From: Arthonia radiata
Taxonomy: Eukaryota > Ascomycota > Arthoniomycetes > Arthoniales > Arthoniaceae
Assembly: GCA_002989075.1 (NCBI GenBank)
Contig: PSQN01000013.1
Coordinates: 1,274,379 to 1,338,378, forward strand
DNA length: 64,000 nt
Reading direction: 5' to 3'
A program made the position numbers and the translations under genes. The notes under the pieces are model-generated. The model searched no databases, was not told the DNA's origin, and worked only from the letters and a program-made list of their open reading frames with translations. This document shows, piece by piece, positions 11,808 through 21,924 of the stretch (positions within the stretch are counted from its first letter, which is position 1; each line of letters opens with the position of its first letter).

Positions 11808-12068
11808 CAGAGCATGTTGCATGGAGAGCGCTGAAGCCTAGAAGCTGTGCCATGTATGTTCAATCATCGAGTGGCCGCGTAGCAGAATCGAGTGATCAAG
11901 GCAGAAGCAAAAGCACTGTGCGGACATGACGTTGCGTCGCAGACAAGCCATTCGGTCACCTCGCGCTTCCACCTCACCTATCTCGCTCTGCCAACATTAC
12001 ATCGTCATTCTTCGAACCTTTTCGAACCCTTTCACAACGTACAGCACAATTCAACATTTCACGCTATC

Positions 12069-12566
12069 ATGGTACGACCTTCGATCAAGGACGTTTACTT
12101 TCGCTCCAATGCTACTCGCAAGAAGTCAAAACGCCATTCTAGGAATCGAAGAAAGGAGGAGACCAATCAGCTCCTGTTCAAGTCTCGGATCGTACAGCGG
12201 CTGCCTCCTGAGATCGTCCGCCAGATCTTCGATCGTCTGTTCACTGACGAAACAGATATCGCCATTTTCGACGACAGTCAAGTGTCGGCGCGTGAATCAC
12301 TCAAGCGAATGTTGTTGATAGCATTCCTCTCAAGAGGACTGATGGCGCACGTGCTGGGGGCGTTGAGCGGGTGTCTGTCCGGGCTGACTCGAGAACTTGA
12401 GGAGATGCAACAGCGATCGCGACAGCGACATCAAGTAATAAGGCCGTACATGATACGTGATACGCTGACTCTTTGGATGAAGATTACCCTGTATGAAAGG
12501 AGGATCAAAGGTGTGACGAGGTTGGTAGAGCATTTCCGCAGGATTCTGGGCTTGGAGGAGACTTAA
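12069..12566 (+). CDS. F-box-like array protein 4 (basic tail)
   Basis: A 165-residue array member. The ATG at 12069 is chosen because it gives a tail like the two preceding genes; an in-frame GTG lies at 11892. Residues 15-31 are very basic (TRKKSKRHSRNRRKEE), a likely nuclear signal. Block 1 is RLPPEIVRQIFDRLF (LPPE 45-48), close to a textbook F-box start. Block 2 is MLLIAFLSRGLMAHVL (81-96), block 3 an amphipathic helix at 132-160. A TCACCTCG motif lies 113 bases upstream (11956), also seen before other members. Confidence 0.7.
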   Translation: MVRPSIKDVYFRSNATRKKSKRHSRNRRKEETNQLLFKSRIVQRLPPEIVRQIFDRLFTDETDIAIFDDSQVSARESLKRMLLIAFLSRGLMAHVLGALSGCLSGLTRELEEMQQRSRQRHQVIRPYMIRDTLTLWMKITLYERRIKGVTRLVEHFRRILGLEET

Positions 12567-12873
12567 TGAGCCTGAGAGGGATTCAGATTGGATTGCTTGG
12601 ACAGAGTCAGGTCGATAAGAGATCATGATAGACCAAAGACTAATACCACTGTCGAACGGGTGGTGCTTTTGTGACCTAACGAGGGTTTGATAGCCGTTGC
12701 ACTCGCAAATCCATATCCCTCAAAGAGGCAATAAATCACATGCAAACGGACATTCCACATCTGACTTCCGCTTCCTTCGCCTTTTGCTCTTTTGTTCCAC
12801 ACAACCAAAATTCACCCCTTCAACACATTGAAACTCTGCATGACAACTCGGCCTCTACCAGTCTCACTACATC

Positions 12874-13377
12874 ATGCCTGATCAGCACGCCATGGACGAT
12901 CCAGCTCAAGACCATGAAGCGTCAACAGCGGAAAACAAGTCACAGCAACAACAGCCTGCCAGCACAATATCTGCAGCTTATCGCTTTCCACTCGAGATCG
13001 TGCTTCAAATCCTCCATCACCGCGTCGACAAAGACATTCGGTAAGGCCTTGCCATGCTCCCACTTGCCGCTGCGGACGATTCGGAGAGGAACTTCGACAG
13101 GGAGGTGTTCCTCAGGGCGACGGTATCTAAACTGGTTATGAAGCAGGTGCATGGCACGATCAGAGGGTGGATGCAAGACCACCGCGAATTGGACTGGATG
13201 TATACTACCAGTACATGGAGCAAAGTCTGGCCCCACTGGAAGGGTGTGCTGGACCGCGGACATAAATTTCGGGTAGCTGTCAGGGGCGTCGAGAGATTCG
13301 AGGGACTTATCGGGAAGCTGGAGAGGATCCTAGAGTGTGAAGGCAGGAAAGTCGAGATCGAAGCAATCGGTGACTGA
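12874..13377 (+). CDS. F-box-like array protein 5 (one intron)
   Basis: Two exons, 12874-13040 and 13101-13377, with a 60-nt GTAAGG...CGACAG intron in phase 2; 147 residues. Without splicing the frame stops right after block 1, while the downstream frame starts exactly at block 2, so the intron is needed to rebuild the family plan. Block 1 is RFPLEIVLQILHHRV (FPLE 38-41), block 2 EVFLRATVSKLVMKQV (VSK 64-66), block 3 about 113-134. The N-terminal tail is Gln/Ser-rich. The intron position differs from that in the 39-40 kb pair. Confidence 0.65.
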
Positions 13378-13589
13378 TGGGTCAAGGCTCATGACCTATA
13401 CCCCTCAGAAGGTTGAGAAGAGGAGAGCCGTCTAAGATCGTCCAGGGAAGACCGTGCGATAGTTCGTTGTCATCAGTCGTTAGCTACAAGTACACACTCG
13501 CACAATCGTAGATGCACTATTCAGACAAACTCTCAATCCAGCGGTAAAGTCCCACATGCTCTCGTCGTCTTTTCGACCATCCTTCTTTC

Positions 13590-14405
13590 TCACTCTTGCA
13601 ACGCTACACTAGTGCCCTGCAAACACAACTCTTCCATCACACCCTTCAACCTCCCCCCAACGAACGCCACAACCCCCTCTCTCATCTGCCTCCTCACTTT
13701 CTCCGCATCCCCATCCATCACATTCCCCAAAGCTTGAAAGCACCGCAGCTTCTTCGTCATCTCGAACAGCATGTCTCCCAGCGCGCCCAGATGCCTGTCC
13801 ACGACTTGCCTCGTGTACGCTGCCGCTTCTGGCGACGCACGCCCGGCGTTGCGCGCAGCGACTTCGTACTCATCCAGCCAGTAGTGCTTCGGCTTCTTGT
13901 CGGGCCGGGGCTCGTGAAGCGCCTTGGAGAAGAGATGTGAGAGCTGTAGGAGAATGTTGGGGAAGGTGCAGACGATGGGCAAGCTTGAGTATGACGACTT
14001 GGCGCGTCTGTGGGTGCGAGGCTTGTTGCGGTCTGCCCGGGGCTGGGTGGGTGGTTTGAAGGTTTTCGTAAGTGCGGTATGTACAGGCGAGGGCGCAGCT
14101 GCTTTGAGGGTATTCGAAGGCCGGGTGCCAGCGGGCTTGTCGGGAATGAGGATCGCGAAAGGGTTCGAAGTCGAGGTCGAGGCGGTGGTGCTTGCCAACG
14201 CCGACGTCGCTGGCGGAATCTGCGGCGTCCCGATGGGATTGCTTGCGACAGGACCTGGGCCTGCTGTGATATCTCTAGTTTGCCTAGTCTGCTGTGCACG
14301 CGTCGAAGAGCATAGATGCTTAAGATGCGATGGCACGTTTGTAGTGCCAGAGAGGATCTCAAAGGGTGGCAGATGCGACAAGTTGAGCTCGTCTGGGGAG
14401 AACAT
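13590..14405 (-). CDS. second paralogous family, protein A
   Basis: A 271-residue protein on the strand opposite to the array. It opens with 'LSHLPPFEILSGTTNVPSHL', a signature shared with the minus-strand neighbour at 14603-15430. It continues with a Pro/Ser/Thr-rich linker (about 35-140) and a helical C-terminal half that also aligns with the neighbour (KHYWLDEYEVAARNAG, then TRQVVDRHLGALGDML). The ATG at 14405 is preferred because it places the signature near the start, as in the paralog; the frame extends to 14507. No known domain is recognised. It shares no block with the F-box-like genes. Confidence 0.65.
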   Translation of the reverse strand: MFSPDELNLSHLPPFEILSGTTNVPSHLKHLCSSTRAQQTRQTRDITAGPGPVASNPIGTPQIPPATSALASTTASTSTSNPFAILIPDKPAGTRPSNTLKAAAPSPVHTALTKTFKPPTQPRADRNKPRTHRRAKSSYSSLPIVCTFPNILLQLSHLFSKALHEPRPDKKPKHYWLDEYEVAARNAGRASPEAAAYTRQVVDRHLGALGDMLFEMTKKLRCFQALGNVMDGDAEKVRRQMREGVVAFVGGRLKGVMEELCLQGTSVALQE

Positions 14406-14602
14406 GACTGTCTTGAGTAATACTCGGTGGGAGTACAGTAGCAGTAATGCTGGGTGAGAAGATACAAGCTGACTTGGTGAAGAGTCGTGTTTACAACGTG
14501 TTGCCATTCAAGCGACGCGACAAACTTGAGTTGTCACGGCAACATAGACCCCGCCATATGACAAACGCCTCCACTCAGCTGCAAACAGTCTTGTTCAGCC
14601 CA

Positions 14603-15430
14603 TTAACGCGTCAAATGGCTTTTAAGCATGAGGAGCGAACGCAGGGCCTTACATAAGCTCGTGCACTCGCCCATTAGCTTCCTCAGTTCTGACTTCGCTT
14701 CCTGTGAGGCATAGTGTCAGTATGTTGCACTCAGTATAGCATGGAAAGGGATGTCGTATGACCCCCAGGCAGCTTCGCTTGGCGAGCGCTAGCAATGTAC
14801 GCTTCGATGAATGTGGAACAGCAGGTGTATGTACAGTGGACTGACCTCGGGAACTTGATTGATCGCAGGTCGACGCTTCAGCTCTTGGCAGCGCGCCTTC
14901 TGCTCAGCCTCCAACATCTCGAGATGTCTGCCCAGCAGGGTTTGCACGCGCGTGTAAGCCGGCTTGGAGATATCCGCAGAAGCATACACGACGGCCAGAT
15001 ATAGCTGCACGCTCAAAACTCGTTGGCCGGTGTAATCAGGTATCATGACCCATGCGAAACAGTTGTTGACGGTGCGCTCCATGCTCTTTAGGAGGAAACG
15101 GTGTGTGTACCGTTCATGGTCAAGCAGAAGTGGCATGTAGAATGGGACGGTGACGGTTGGCATCATCAGGGTTTTCAGATTGGGCACGACGGGCCGAACG
15201 TTTCGGCTCCGCTTAGATGACTTCCATAGTGATCCTGAGGATGTATCGAAATTTGTGGCGCCTGCTGGCTGCGTACTGAAAATTTGGTAGCTCGGTTTGA
15301 AGTCGAGAACAGAAGCAAGGTTGATTTGAGATATTTGCAGTGGCAACGGCGTTCCTTCTGCATGAGCCTGAAGGTGGGGAGGTATGTTCCTGGTGCCGGG
15401 AAGGAACTCGAAAGGTGGTAGATGAGACAT
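14603..15430 (-). CDS. second paralogous family, protein B
   Basis: Paralog of the 13590-14405 protein: it starts 'MSHLPPFEFLPGTRNIPPHL' and shares the C-terminal pattern (VQLYLAVVYASADISK, then TRVQTLLGRHLEMLEAE). Suggested exons on the minus strand are 15430-14846 and 14701-14603, with a 144-nt GTCAGT...CACAG intron carrying a CTGAC branch-like site. This gives 227 residues and a helical end starting EAKSELRKLM. Unspliced, the frame runs on to 14789 with an unlikely tail. The start at 15430 is chosen to match the paralog. The intron is less sure than the gene. Confidence 0.6.
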
Positions 15431-15670
15431 GACAGCGCCTGCGGGCGCAATGAGTGCGATACAAGTCTTCCTCAACGTGCGAGTCGTCATGTTCTACAAG
15501 GTGTGCGCTAATCACGTGCAAGAGTTGTGGGCGCTCTTCACACTTCAATGACGTATACATGTGAAAGGTGCATTAGGCTGCCTTCGGTCTTGGGCCGCAA
15601 CCGTTTTCCTAGTGCAAGATTACAACTCAGTCGCAAGCTCGCAAGGAACAACTTGCTCAACGCAAGCACC

Positions 15671-16153
15671 ATGGCCAAACGAGAATCACAAACACGCCAG
15701 CGTCTCTCGAATGGTTTCTTGTGCAAGATAATGAGCTTGTGCCTAGACTCCAAGCTGACCGACGAAGCGTCCGGTCTCTGGTCGCCTTACTTCGGAGCTT
15801 ATCCAGCCAAAGATTATCTTCGTCTGGCTCTGACGCTTGCTCAGACATCGCGGGTCTGCTGCAAACAAATCGAGCAAACCGTTCTGGACCATGTCGAGCT
15901 CTTGCGCAACGAGCAGGAAGACCTACGTCGGCAATACGTGGACAACGGACGGGAGCTATGGGGCGCTGAAGAAGTTGCAGAGATGGTGGCCAAGGCTGAG
16001 CGCTTACGCAGCGCTATGTTGAGAGGAAGAGGATTGCTCAAGGAAGCTCGCAAAGTGGCCGACGTCCTTACTGGAGTGAACCTGAACAGCGTGCGGGAGG
16101 GAAGTGATGTCGCAGACGCGTTGAAGGATCTGCAAGTCAGTGCGCGGGACTGA
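15671..16153 (+). CDS. F-box-like array protein 6 (no L-P-x-E)
   Basis: A 160-residue array member starting at the ATG at 15671 (GCACCATGG context). Block 1 is recognisable by its helix pattern (GFLCKIMSLCLDSKL, 15-29) but the L-P-x-E signature is lost. Block 2 is LALTLAQTSRVCCKQIEQTV (52-71, TSR 59-61). It is followed by a long charged coiled-coil-like stretch (71-130) and a short helical tail. It may have lost the presumed Skp1-contact motif while keeping the rest. Placement in the family rests on block 2 and position in the array. Confidence 0.6.
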   Translation: MAKRESQTRQRLSNGFLCKIMSLCLDSKLTDEASGLWSPYFGAYPAKDYLRLALTLAQTSRVCCKQIEQTVLDHVELLRNEQEDLRRQYVDNGRELWGAEEVAEMVAKAERLRSAMLRGRGLLKEARKVADVLTGVNLNSVREGSDVADALKDLQVSARD

Positions 16154-16755
16154 GTGATGAAGATTAAGTCAGACGAGTACGACAATATGAGTGGCGTCGC
16201 TCGAAGCGCCTTCCGGCTATGTCCTTCCACTACCATCGCCCATGGGGGCGCATGCCGTATGAAATTAGTGGCGCTGTCGCATATCGTGGCGCTCCATCCG
16301 AACCTGCTCGAAATAGTCCTCAGGTGATAAGCTCATTGGAATGGCTGCTGTGAAGACCGAATAGATAAAGAGTGTATCTAGATTGAGTGGTATGTGCGAA
16401 TGCGGTCCTTTAGCACGAAGCCATTATGAGCAAGGCTACCTCGTATGAGCAAGCAACGAGGTAGCCATAGTGCTGTAGTACCACTTCGAGGAGAGGTATA
16501 GCTTTCCGAGTCCGCTGACTTGCGGGCAGAAGATGTACGAGGGCTGAGCGTCTCTTTGCTCATTGCTCTTCTCTCGAGCTTCTACGTTCGGGTGTAGCTC
16601 TTCCGAATGTGACATCTCACTTCATGGAGTCCGTGCGTGTGTTGGTAAGTATGCTTCTCAGAAAGCCTTTGAAAAACAAGCTCTGCGTGTGATCCGTTCA
16701 TTCCTGCTTTAGTTGACATATCCATCAACGATCTTCGCCATTGTCTCATTCAAGC

Positions 16756-17274
16756 ATGCCACCAGTCACGACACCCGCCGGCCATCGTATACCGTTTGAG
16801 ATCATACTGAAGATAGTCGAGCTCAGTATTCCAGAGACGCTTCAGCACCCTCCAACCGAGTCATCGCGCCACGCCCTCCATCGTCGCAGCATCGGCTACT
16901 GCAGAGTAGCGCTGGGCCTAGCCTTCCTCTGTCACGAAACCTTCGACAAGGTGTACAATCACATCGAAGTTCATCGCCCTTTCGCGGAGACACAGGTTGG
17001 AGAGCTTTACAATGCCTACATCGAAGCCACGAGCGCTGCGGAAGACGCGACAATTGCGCTTCACGATGACGCTCAGAGATTACGCGACGACGCTGCACGG
17101 TCTGAAAAGAATTTGAGAGGGGCACAGCGCTTGCTTGGGGAGATTCGAGGGGTAGAGGACGCGTTGGGACGCGTTGAAGTTGCAAGAATGCAGGGGCCGC
17201 TTACTGGACGCAGCACTAACGGTCGGCATAGGGATCCGTGGCGCCCTCAGAAGCTACCCCGCGCTCAGAGATGA
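16756..17274 (+). CDS. F-box-like array protein 7
   Basis: A 172-residue array member; the first real ATG is at 16756, 15 bases inside a frame opened by TTG. Block 1 is RIPFEIILKIVELSI (IPFE 12-15), block 2 VALGLAFLCHETFDKVYNHI (51-70). A long Ala/Glu/Asp-rich helix (80-125) leads to block 3 (121-140, ending VEDALGRVE). The tail after residue 145 is basic and Pro-rich and unlike the siblings. Confidence 0.7.
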   Translation: MPPVTTPAGHRIPFEIILKIVELSIPETLQHPPTESSRHALHRRSIGYCRVALGLAFLCHETFDKVYNHIEVHRPFAETQVGELYNAYIEATSAAEDATIALHDDAQRLRDDAARSEKNLRGAQRLLGEIRGVEDALGRVEVARMQGPLTGRSTNGRHRDPWRPQKLPRAQR

Positions 17275-17833
17275 TTGCCACGTCTCTTGGACATAGCATA
17301 GTCTTGGCACCATCCCTTTTTATTTTTCCCCTGTATCATTCGTCCCGCGCGGACCACTCATGCCGCAAGTCCGCCATTTCGCTTGTGTAACGAGCATTTG
17401 CATTCAGCCTCGACAAGGATCTAGATCATCTGCCCCAAACGGTGCTATACCACCGTCTCCATCAGGCAATCACTTGCCGTCTCCCATCATTTCTCTACCC
17501 TTCTACGTGCACCATGGGACGCCTCAAACAAGTGAAGCATTCAAGGGCATACATAAGTATCCGCTGTGTTTCGCACTCGCTGGCGGATGGACAGATAAGC
17601 ACGCGGTGTTGACATCGCACCCCAGTGCAACAGACATTTCACAGATGTCCTGAGAAGCTACCAAGGAAGAACATTAACATTCGTCAAACAGCTTACCGGT
17701 GAAGGACATTTATTATTAACATAAGACAAGGTACAGCCCATCTATGTCGGTCAAGGAATGACGCTATTTCAGCTAAGCTTCTGTTGTCCGTAGACGCGGG
17801 AGCCCCTAGTAGCGGCATTGCTACTCTCTGCGC
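17275..17833. other. spacer
   Basis: About 560 bases between array member 7 and a small minus-strand ORF. An open plus-strand frame at 17360-17653 lacks family motifs and looks like chance. Confidence 0.4.
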
Positions 17834-18127
17834 TTATTTCTTCCCCTTGCCCTTGACCTCGTGATACTTGTCTTTTGCCGCATCGATCGGATGTGCCAGT
17901 GACCAAAGCGCCCTTTCCACCTTGTCAAGGTTGTCTGGTATACGAGGGACGTACGCCGACTGGTTCGAACCCGATGATACGCCAACGTGCGTTCCATCCG
18001 CATTACGCTTCATTTTGATCTTGTATTCGGAATCGATGTAGTCAATCGAGCCGTCCGCGTTTTGCTTCTGTTCGGACATTCGGCTATCACGGGGGTCGGG
18101 CTTGCTGGAGCTGGCTTGGCCGGACAT
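17834..18127 (-). CDS. small hydrophilic protein
   Basis: A 97-residue frame of balanced, hydrophilic composition: it opens MSGQASSSKPDP, has a repeat-like pair 'ADGSIDYIDSEYKIKMKR'/'ADGTHVGV', and a lysine-rich end (KGKGKK). No domain is recognised. It lies on the strand opposite to the array and belongs to neither paralogous family. The sensible codon-level composition suggests a real small gene, but this is unproven. Confidence 0.45.
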   Translation of the reverse strand: MSGQASSSKPDPRDSRMSEQKQNADGSIDYIDSEYKIKMKRNADGTHVGVSSGSNQSAYVPRIPDNLDKVERALWSLAHPIDAAKDKYHEVKGKGKK

Positions 18128-19706
18128 GTTGCGTACAAGGAAGATTTGAGACGAATAAAGTAAATGATGGTGGACTAGTCAGGTAATCTGTGGGTTTGTT
18201 GGAGACTAAACATGTTTCTCTACGCCCAGCAAGCGGTCTAAATACCTTCAGAGCAGCGTTGTGCAACGTGTTGGCCTTACGCATGCGTAACAACCGGTTC
18301 AATAGAATCCGTTTGTTGCAAATGCCAGACTAGGCAGCGATCATACACTGTACACTTGTCCTCGCTCCGAATGCATCCGAAGCGTGTTCATTCGTGGGTA
18401 CAGCATGTGATGCTGTTTGCAAGCGTAAGCATGGTAAGATAGGATATTTGAGCGCATGATACTGTTGAAGCGCGAGAGTCAGCGGACTCCTGAGGCTTCC
18501 GCGTTTCTTCAGGCTCCAGCGAACCTATCGCGAAACTGGATCAGTGAGTAGCTGACGTCAGCTATGATCGCATGATCGACTACGCAAATCAAGAAAGTGT
18601 GCATTTTTGTGCCGCAGGCCAGTAGCTTGGAACAGCCTCCGCTGAATACCTTTGGTACTTGATACGTAGGGTGAAGGTTGTAGAGTGATGATACGAGAGA
18701 CTCCTTGGAAGTCGGCATAAACAAGATAGAGACAAGGGTCGATGGCAAAGGACCTACGGTTCGTTTAGAACTTCCCAAACGGTTTGAGCGAATGCTAGGG
18801 CCAATACCACACCTATGAGATAAGCACATTCAATACACTTACCCGGGGGCTACCGGACTGGGCTACATAAGCAAACGTTTACATATCACGGAACCGTTTG
18901 TGATAGCGCTGACTTCCGGCTGTTATAGGCTGGATGCGTCCGCAAAAGCGATCGTTGACGTTGTGGGTCACGCCCTACGGAAGACACGACGGGAGACATT
19001 GTTGCACGCTCTAGATATACAGCCGAGTCGACAACGTGTCATCCCTCGTTAATACTCTCGATCATGCATGGAAGGGATTGAGACCTAGATTTTCGGATCG
19101 TTCGGCAGACAGTTGGATCAGTCGGCTCACTGGCAGGGTCCTCAAAGAGTCAGATTTAGTCAGCGTTTGCCCTGCCACCGACTTACTCAATGCAGCTTGG
19201 AATCTCCATGATTTTCGACTAGAACTCGGGTAGCTTCATGAAGCTGTTAGAAAGTTGAATTTTTCAATTACCAAGCAGAAGAGTTGGGCATAATAGGGGC
19301 CCATGGCGCTCGCAACTGCCTCCAAACACGTCGAGATAGGTGCCACGTATTTAGACTCAACAACCTAATCTTGGCTTCACCCCTATCTTTCCCGCATTTC
19401 CACCTGCCTCATTACATATCCTTACATCTCGATATTCTTATGATTCAAGTTGCAAATGCAATTGGGTTAGAACAGCTGTTTGCCATCATGTTTCGAAGCC
19501 AGTATCCGAGATGCGAGTGGGTATTGCGCTTTTACGCGTGTTCACTCGATGCAAGGTGATGACTCTCCGGCAGAGGCATTGTGCCTCACCTTGCGTTTTC
19601 CGCGCCGCTTTTCCTTCCACGAGCGATCCTCTTTGCGCCGCTACATAAACATGTATCTCGAATTGTGGACGAATTCAAAACATTTCAACTTTTTACAGCT
19701 TCAACA
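18128..19706. other. gene-poor gap inside the array
   Basis: A 1.6 kb stretch. A minus-strand frame (18509-18829) and a few plus-strand frames are open, but none shows family motifs. The last ~100 bases, pyrimidine-rich, are the presumed promoter and leader of the next array member. Confidence 0.4.
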
Positions 19707-19894
19707 ATGGCACAGTCCACAACGCTCAATAGTTCAAGATCCTCACTGCAGCTCAGGCTTCCCATTGAAATTATCAGTCAGATCCTCAAAATCTGTCTAG
19801 AGGCGATCTTCGAAGAAACTCTGAGCGTTGTCCGTCTCGAGGGTTTCCGAACAGTAGAATGGTATAAGGGTGTCACAATCGAAAAATACACCCG

Positions 19895-19902
19895 GCCAGT
19901 TC
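19895..19902. repeat. 8-bp target-site duplication (left)
   Basis: GCCAGTTC directly before the transposon. The same eight bases recur at 20249-20256 directly after it. Confidence 0.85.
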
Positions 19903-20248
19903 CTGTGTTGGTGATGGAGCGGTAACCACCATATTTAGCCTCTTACCATACCTACCACGCTTTTGGGCCCCTAGTTACCGGTAACCGTAGTGTATACCTA
20001 CTATTAGGTATCTGCTAAGGATTGCCTAAACTAGTATTTAGTAGTTTTCTCTGGCCCTCTAATATATACCAAACTATTATATACTAAAGAACGTAACCTA
20101 TCTTTACCTATTTAGGCTAGTGCGTAGCTACTACAGCGTACACAGACAAAATATACGGTAACTAGAGCCGTAGGAGGGCTTATTATACCTACTATCTACC
20201 ACAGTAACTATACCTACCAAATACCTTACCGCTCCATCACCAACACTG
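19903..20248. mobile_element. hAT-like MITE, copy 1
   Basis: A 346-bp non-coding element with terminal inverted repeats of about 22 bp (CAGTGTTGGTGATGGAGCG and its complement; the left end here reads CTG instead of CAG). It is flanked by perfect 8-bp duplications (19895-19902, 20249-20256). Eight-bp duplications and CAG-starting ends are hAT hallmarks. There is no transposase, so mobility would need an enzyme from elsewhere. It matches copy 2 (36142-36488) along its whole length, with many C-to-T and G-to-A differences that leave copy 1 AT-richer. It interrupts an array gene. Confidence 0.85.
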
Positions 20249-20869
20249 GCCAGTTCTAAGGCTCGCCTGTGTATCTCTCCTCTTCCGTCAACGTGCCCAG
20301 GCTGCCTTGAAGCAACATATCCAACAGTTCGTTGACGAGTATCGTGTAACCTTTCCAGGCTTGCCTGACTCCAGGACACCACGGACCGATCTTTACGCAG
20401 CGAACCTCGTCACAAACTTGTTGAGCAGGGGAGGTTCTGTGCCCGTGAACGGAATTTTGGCGTGGCATGGAGTCTATCATGAGATCAAGGCAGTGAGGGT
20501 TAGAATGGAGAAGCTTGAAAATGTCTAATGCTGTCAAATCGAAAAAGCGCCTGGCGATAGCTTGATCGAAGAAGGCGAACTTCGAGAATGTGGGCCTGAT
20601 GTCGTCTGAAGCATTGACGCAGAAATAGGTGTTAGCCGGACGTGGAATCGCATTTGACTGGAAAGCGAAAGAAAATTCAACATTTCCAAAGAACGACATG
20701 GCCTAGCAGCAAGATGTGCTCTCTTTCTCTTCTCTCAGCCCGTGTTCCATCGCCATCCACATTGTGTACCTACCACCTGCCCTGCCCAGATCACCAAGCC
20801 AAAGTCCGCGCACAATACTTTACAGCCGTCATCGCGTCCTGAATTTCCCAACCACTCAAGTTCATCAAC

Positions 20870-21352
20870 ATGTCGGATCCCCCAGCAGCCGTGCCACGAC
20901 CAATGTCAAGATCAAAGCCAAACCCAAGGCTCCCAAACGAACTCATTCTCAAAATCGCCACGTTCTACCTCGACAACGCATTCCAAGCCGCCATCAAAGT
21001 CTCGCTCAAGGGGTTCCGCCGACGCCCTCTTTTAGCGGCGGGCGACTACACAAAAGACGTTCTCAATCTTGCGCGTGCATCTCGACTCTGCCATGATTCG
21101 GCTCGTCGTGCGATACCCCGTCACCTCGATGACTGCTCGGAAGAGATCGCAACCCTCGACATTCAGATCAAGGTTACAACAGAGGTTCTGTCGGAGTTCA
21201 ATCAATTCTTGTTGCAGGTGAAACGCTCTGTCCCTCATGTATACGGACTGATTAAGGATCGCGACGCGTGGAAAGAACTTCTTCGAAGGATGCAGTCTGC
21301 ACAGCGCCGTGTTGAGGCATTGGGCGGCCGCCGAGCTCCAGTGGCTAGCTGA
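20870..21352 (+). CDS. F-box-like array protein 9
   Basis: A 160-residue array member and near sister of the transposon-split copy before it. Block 1 is RLPNELILKIATFYLDNAF (LPNE 21-24). The spacer contains LKGFRRRP and DYTKDVL, also seen in the sister. Block 2 is LNLARASRLCHDSARRAI (65-82), block 3 DAWKELLRRMQSAQRRVEAL (132-151). This is a clear example of the family plan. The ATG at 20870 is the first of the frame and lies in an ATCAACATG context. Confidence 0.8.
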   Translation: MSDPPAAVPRPMSRSKPNPRLPNELILKIATFYLDNAFQAAIKVSLKGFRRRPLLAAGDYTKDVLNLARASRLCHDSARRAIPRHLDDCSEEIATLDIQIKVTTEVLSEFNQFLLQVKRSVPHVYGLIKDRDAWKELLRRMQSAQRRVEALGGRRAPVAS

Positions 21353-21924
21353 TCGAGGATTAATAAGAGCTTGTCAGCCAATGAAAGAGCGAGCTGAATG
21401 AGGACGCGATAACATTGGAAACCACGAGCGAGCTCAGGGCACAACCATCCGTACCACTGTTGCGTGCCACCATCTTGGAACGGCGATGGCCCCAAAAACA
21501 TGTTACTGGAGTGAGAGTCCGTACTTCATGCAAGAGCCCGCTTCGTGCCGCCTCAATGTCTGTAGTATGTCTGCATTGTTACCATTCCTCGGCACTCACA
21601 CAACCCGAAATTATCTCGCAGGTACTGTCCAACTACGTCACGCTCTAGAAGTCCTCTTTTACGCCCCCTTACATTAAAATAACCTACGTAGCAGAGGTTG
21701 TAGACTGTCGGAGACTTGCCGACTGAATAGTTACCGGTTCCTTCAATCAAAAGTGGTAGGTACTAGCCAGAAGGTGTCAAACCGCCAAGAACGTCCACTT
21801 TGCCTCATCATGTGACGTTATCGCCCGGCCGGCTCGCCCTTTGACTTCCCTTTTTGGCTTCATGACTTGGCCCACTTATCCGTTACCTCAAGCAATCCAT
21901 TCCACAACAAATCAAACTTCCGCA
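21353..21924. other. array spacer
   Basis: About 570 bases between members 9 and 10. No convincing gene is seen. It includes a TGACGT-containing stretch near 21812 and a pyrimidine-rich leader before the next ATG. Confidence 0.4.

Larger units (their letters stand above)
19707..20528 (+). pseudogene. F-box-like array member 8, split by a hAT-like MITE
   Basis: Coding parts 19707-19902 and 20257-20528 flank a 346-bp transposon. The two parts are in the same frame. Taking out the element and one copy of the 8-bp target duplication leaves a single 155-codon frame with no stop. Block 1 is RLPIEIISQILKICL (LPIE 18-21), the insertion lies in codon 66, block 2 is LRLACVSLLFRQRAQAAL (66-83), and block 3 ends the protein (AVRVRMEKLENV). 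The middle (GFR...YT..VL.LA..S) aligns with the next gene at 20870, its likely sister. In its present state translation stops soon after entering the element, so the gene is probably dead or truncated. The lack of further decay implies a recent event. Confidence 0.75.

Noticed and set aside
13596-14457. Long plus-strand frames opposite the second-family gene
   Set aside because: They are antisense shadows of the GC-rich, Pro/Ser/Thr-rich minus-strand coding region.
18509-18829. 106-codon minus-strand frame
   Set aside because: Some stretches look protein-like, but there is no recognisable domain, splice context or partner exon.
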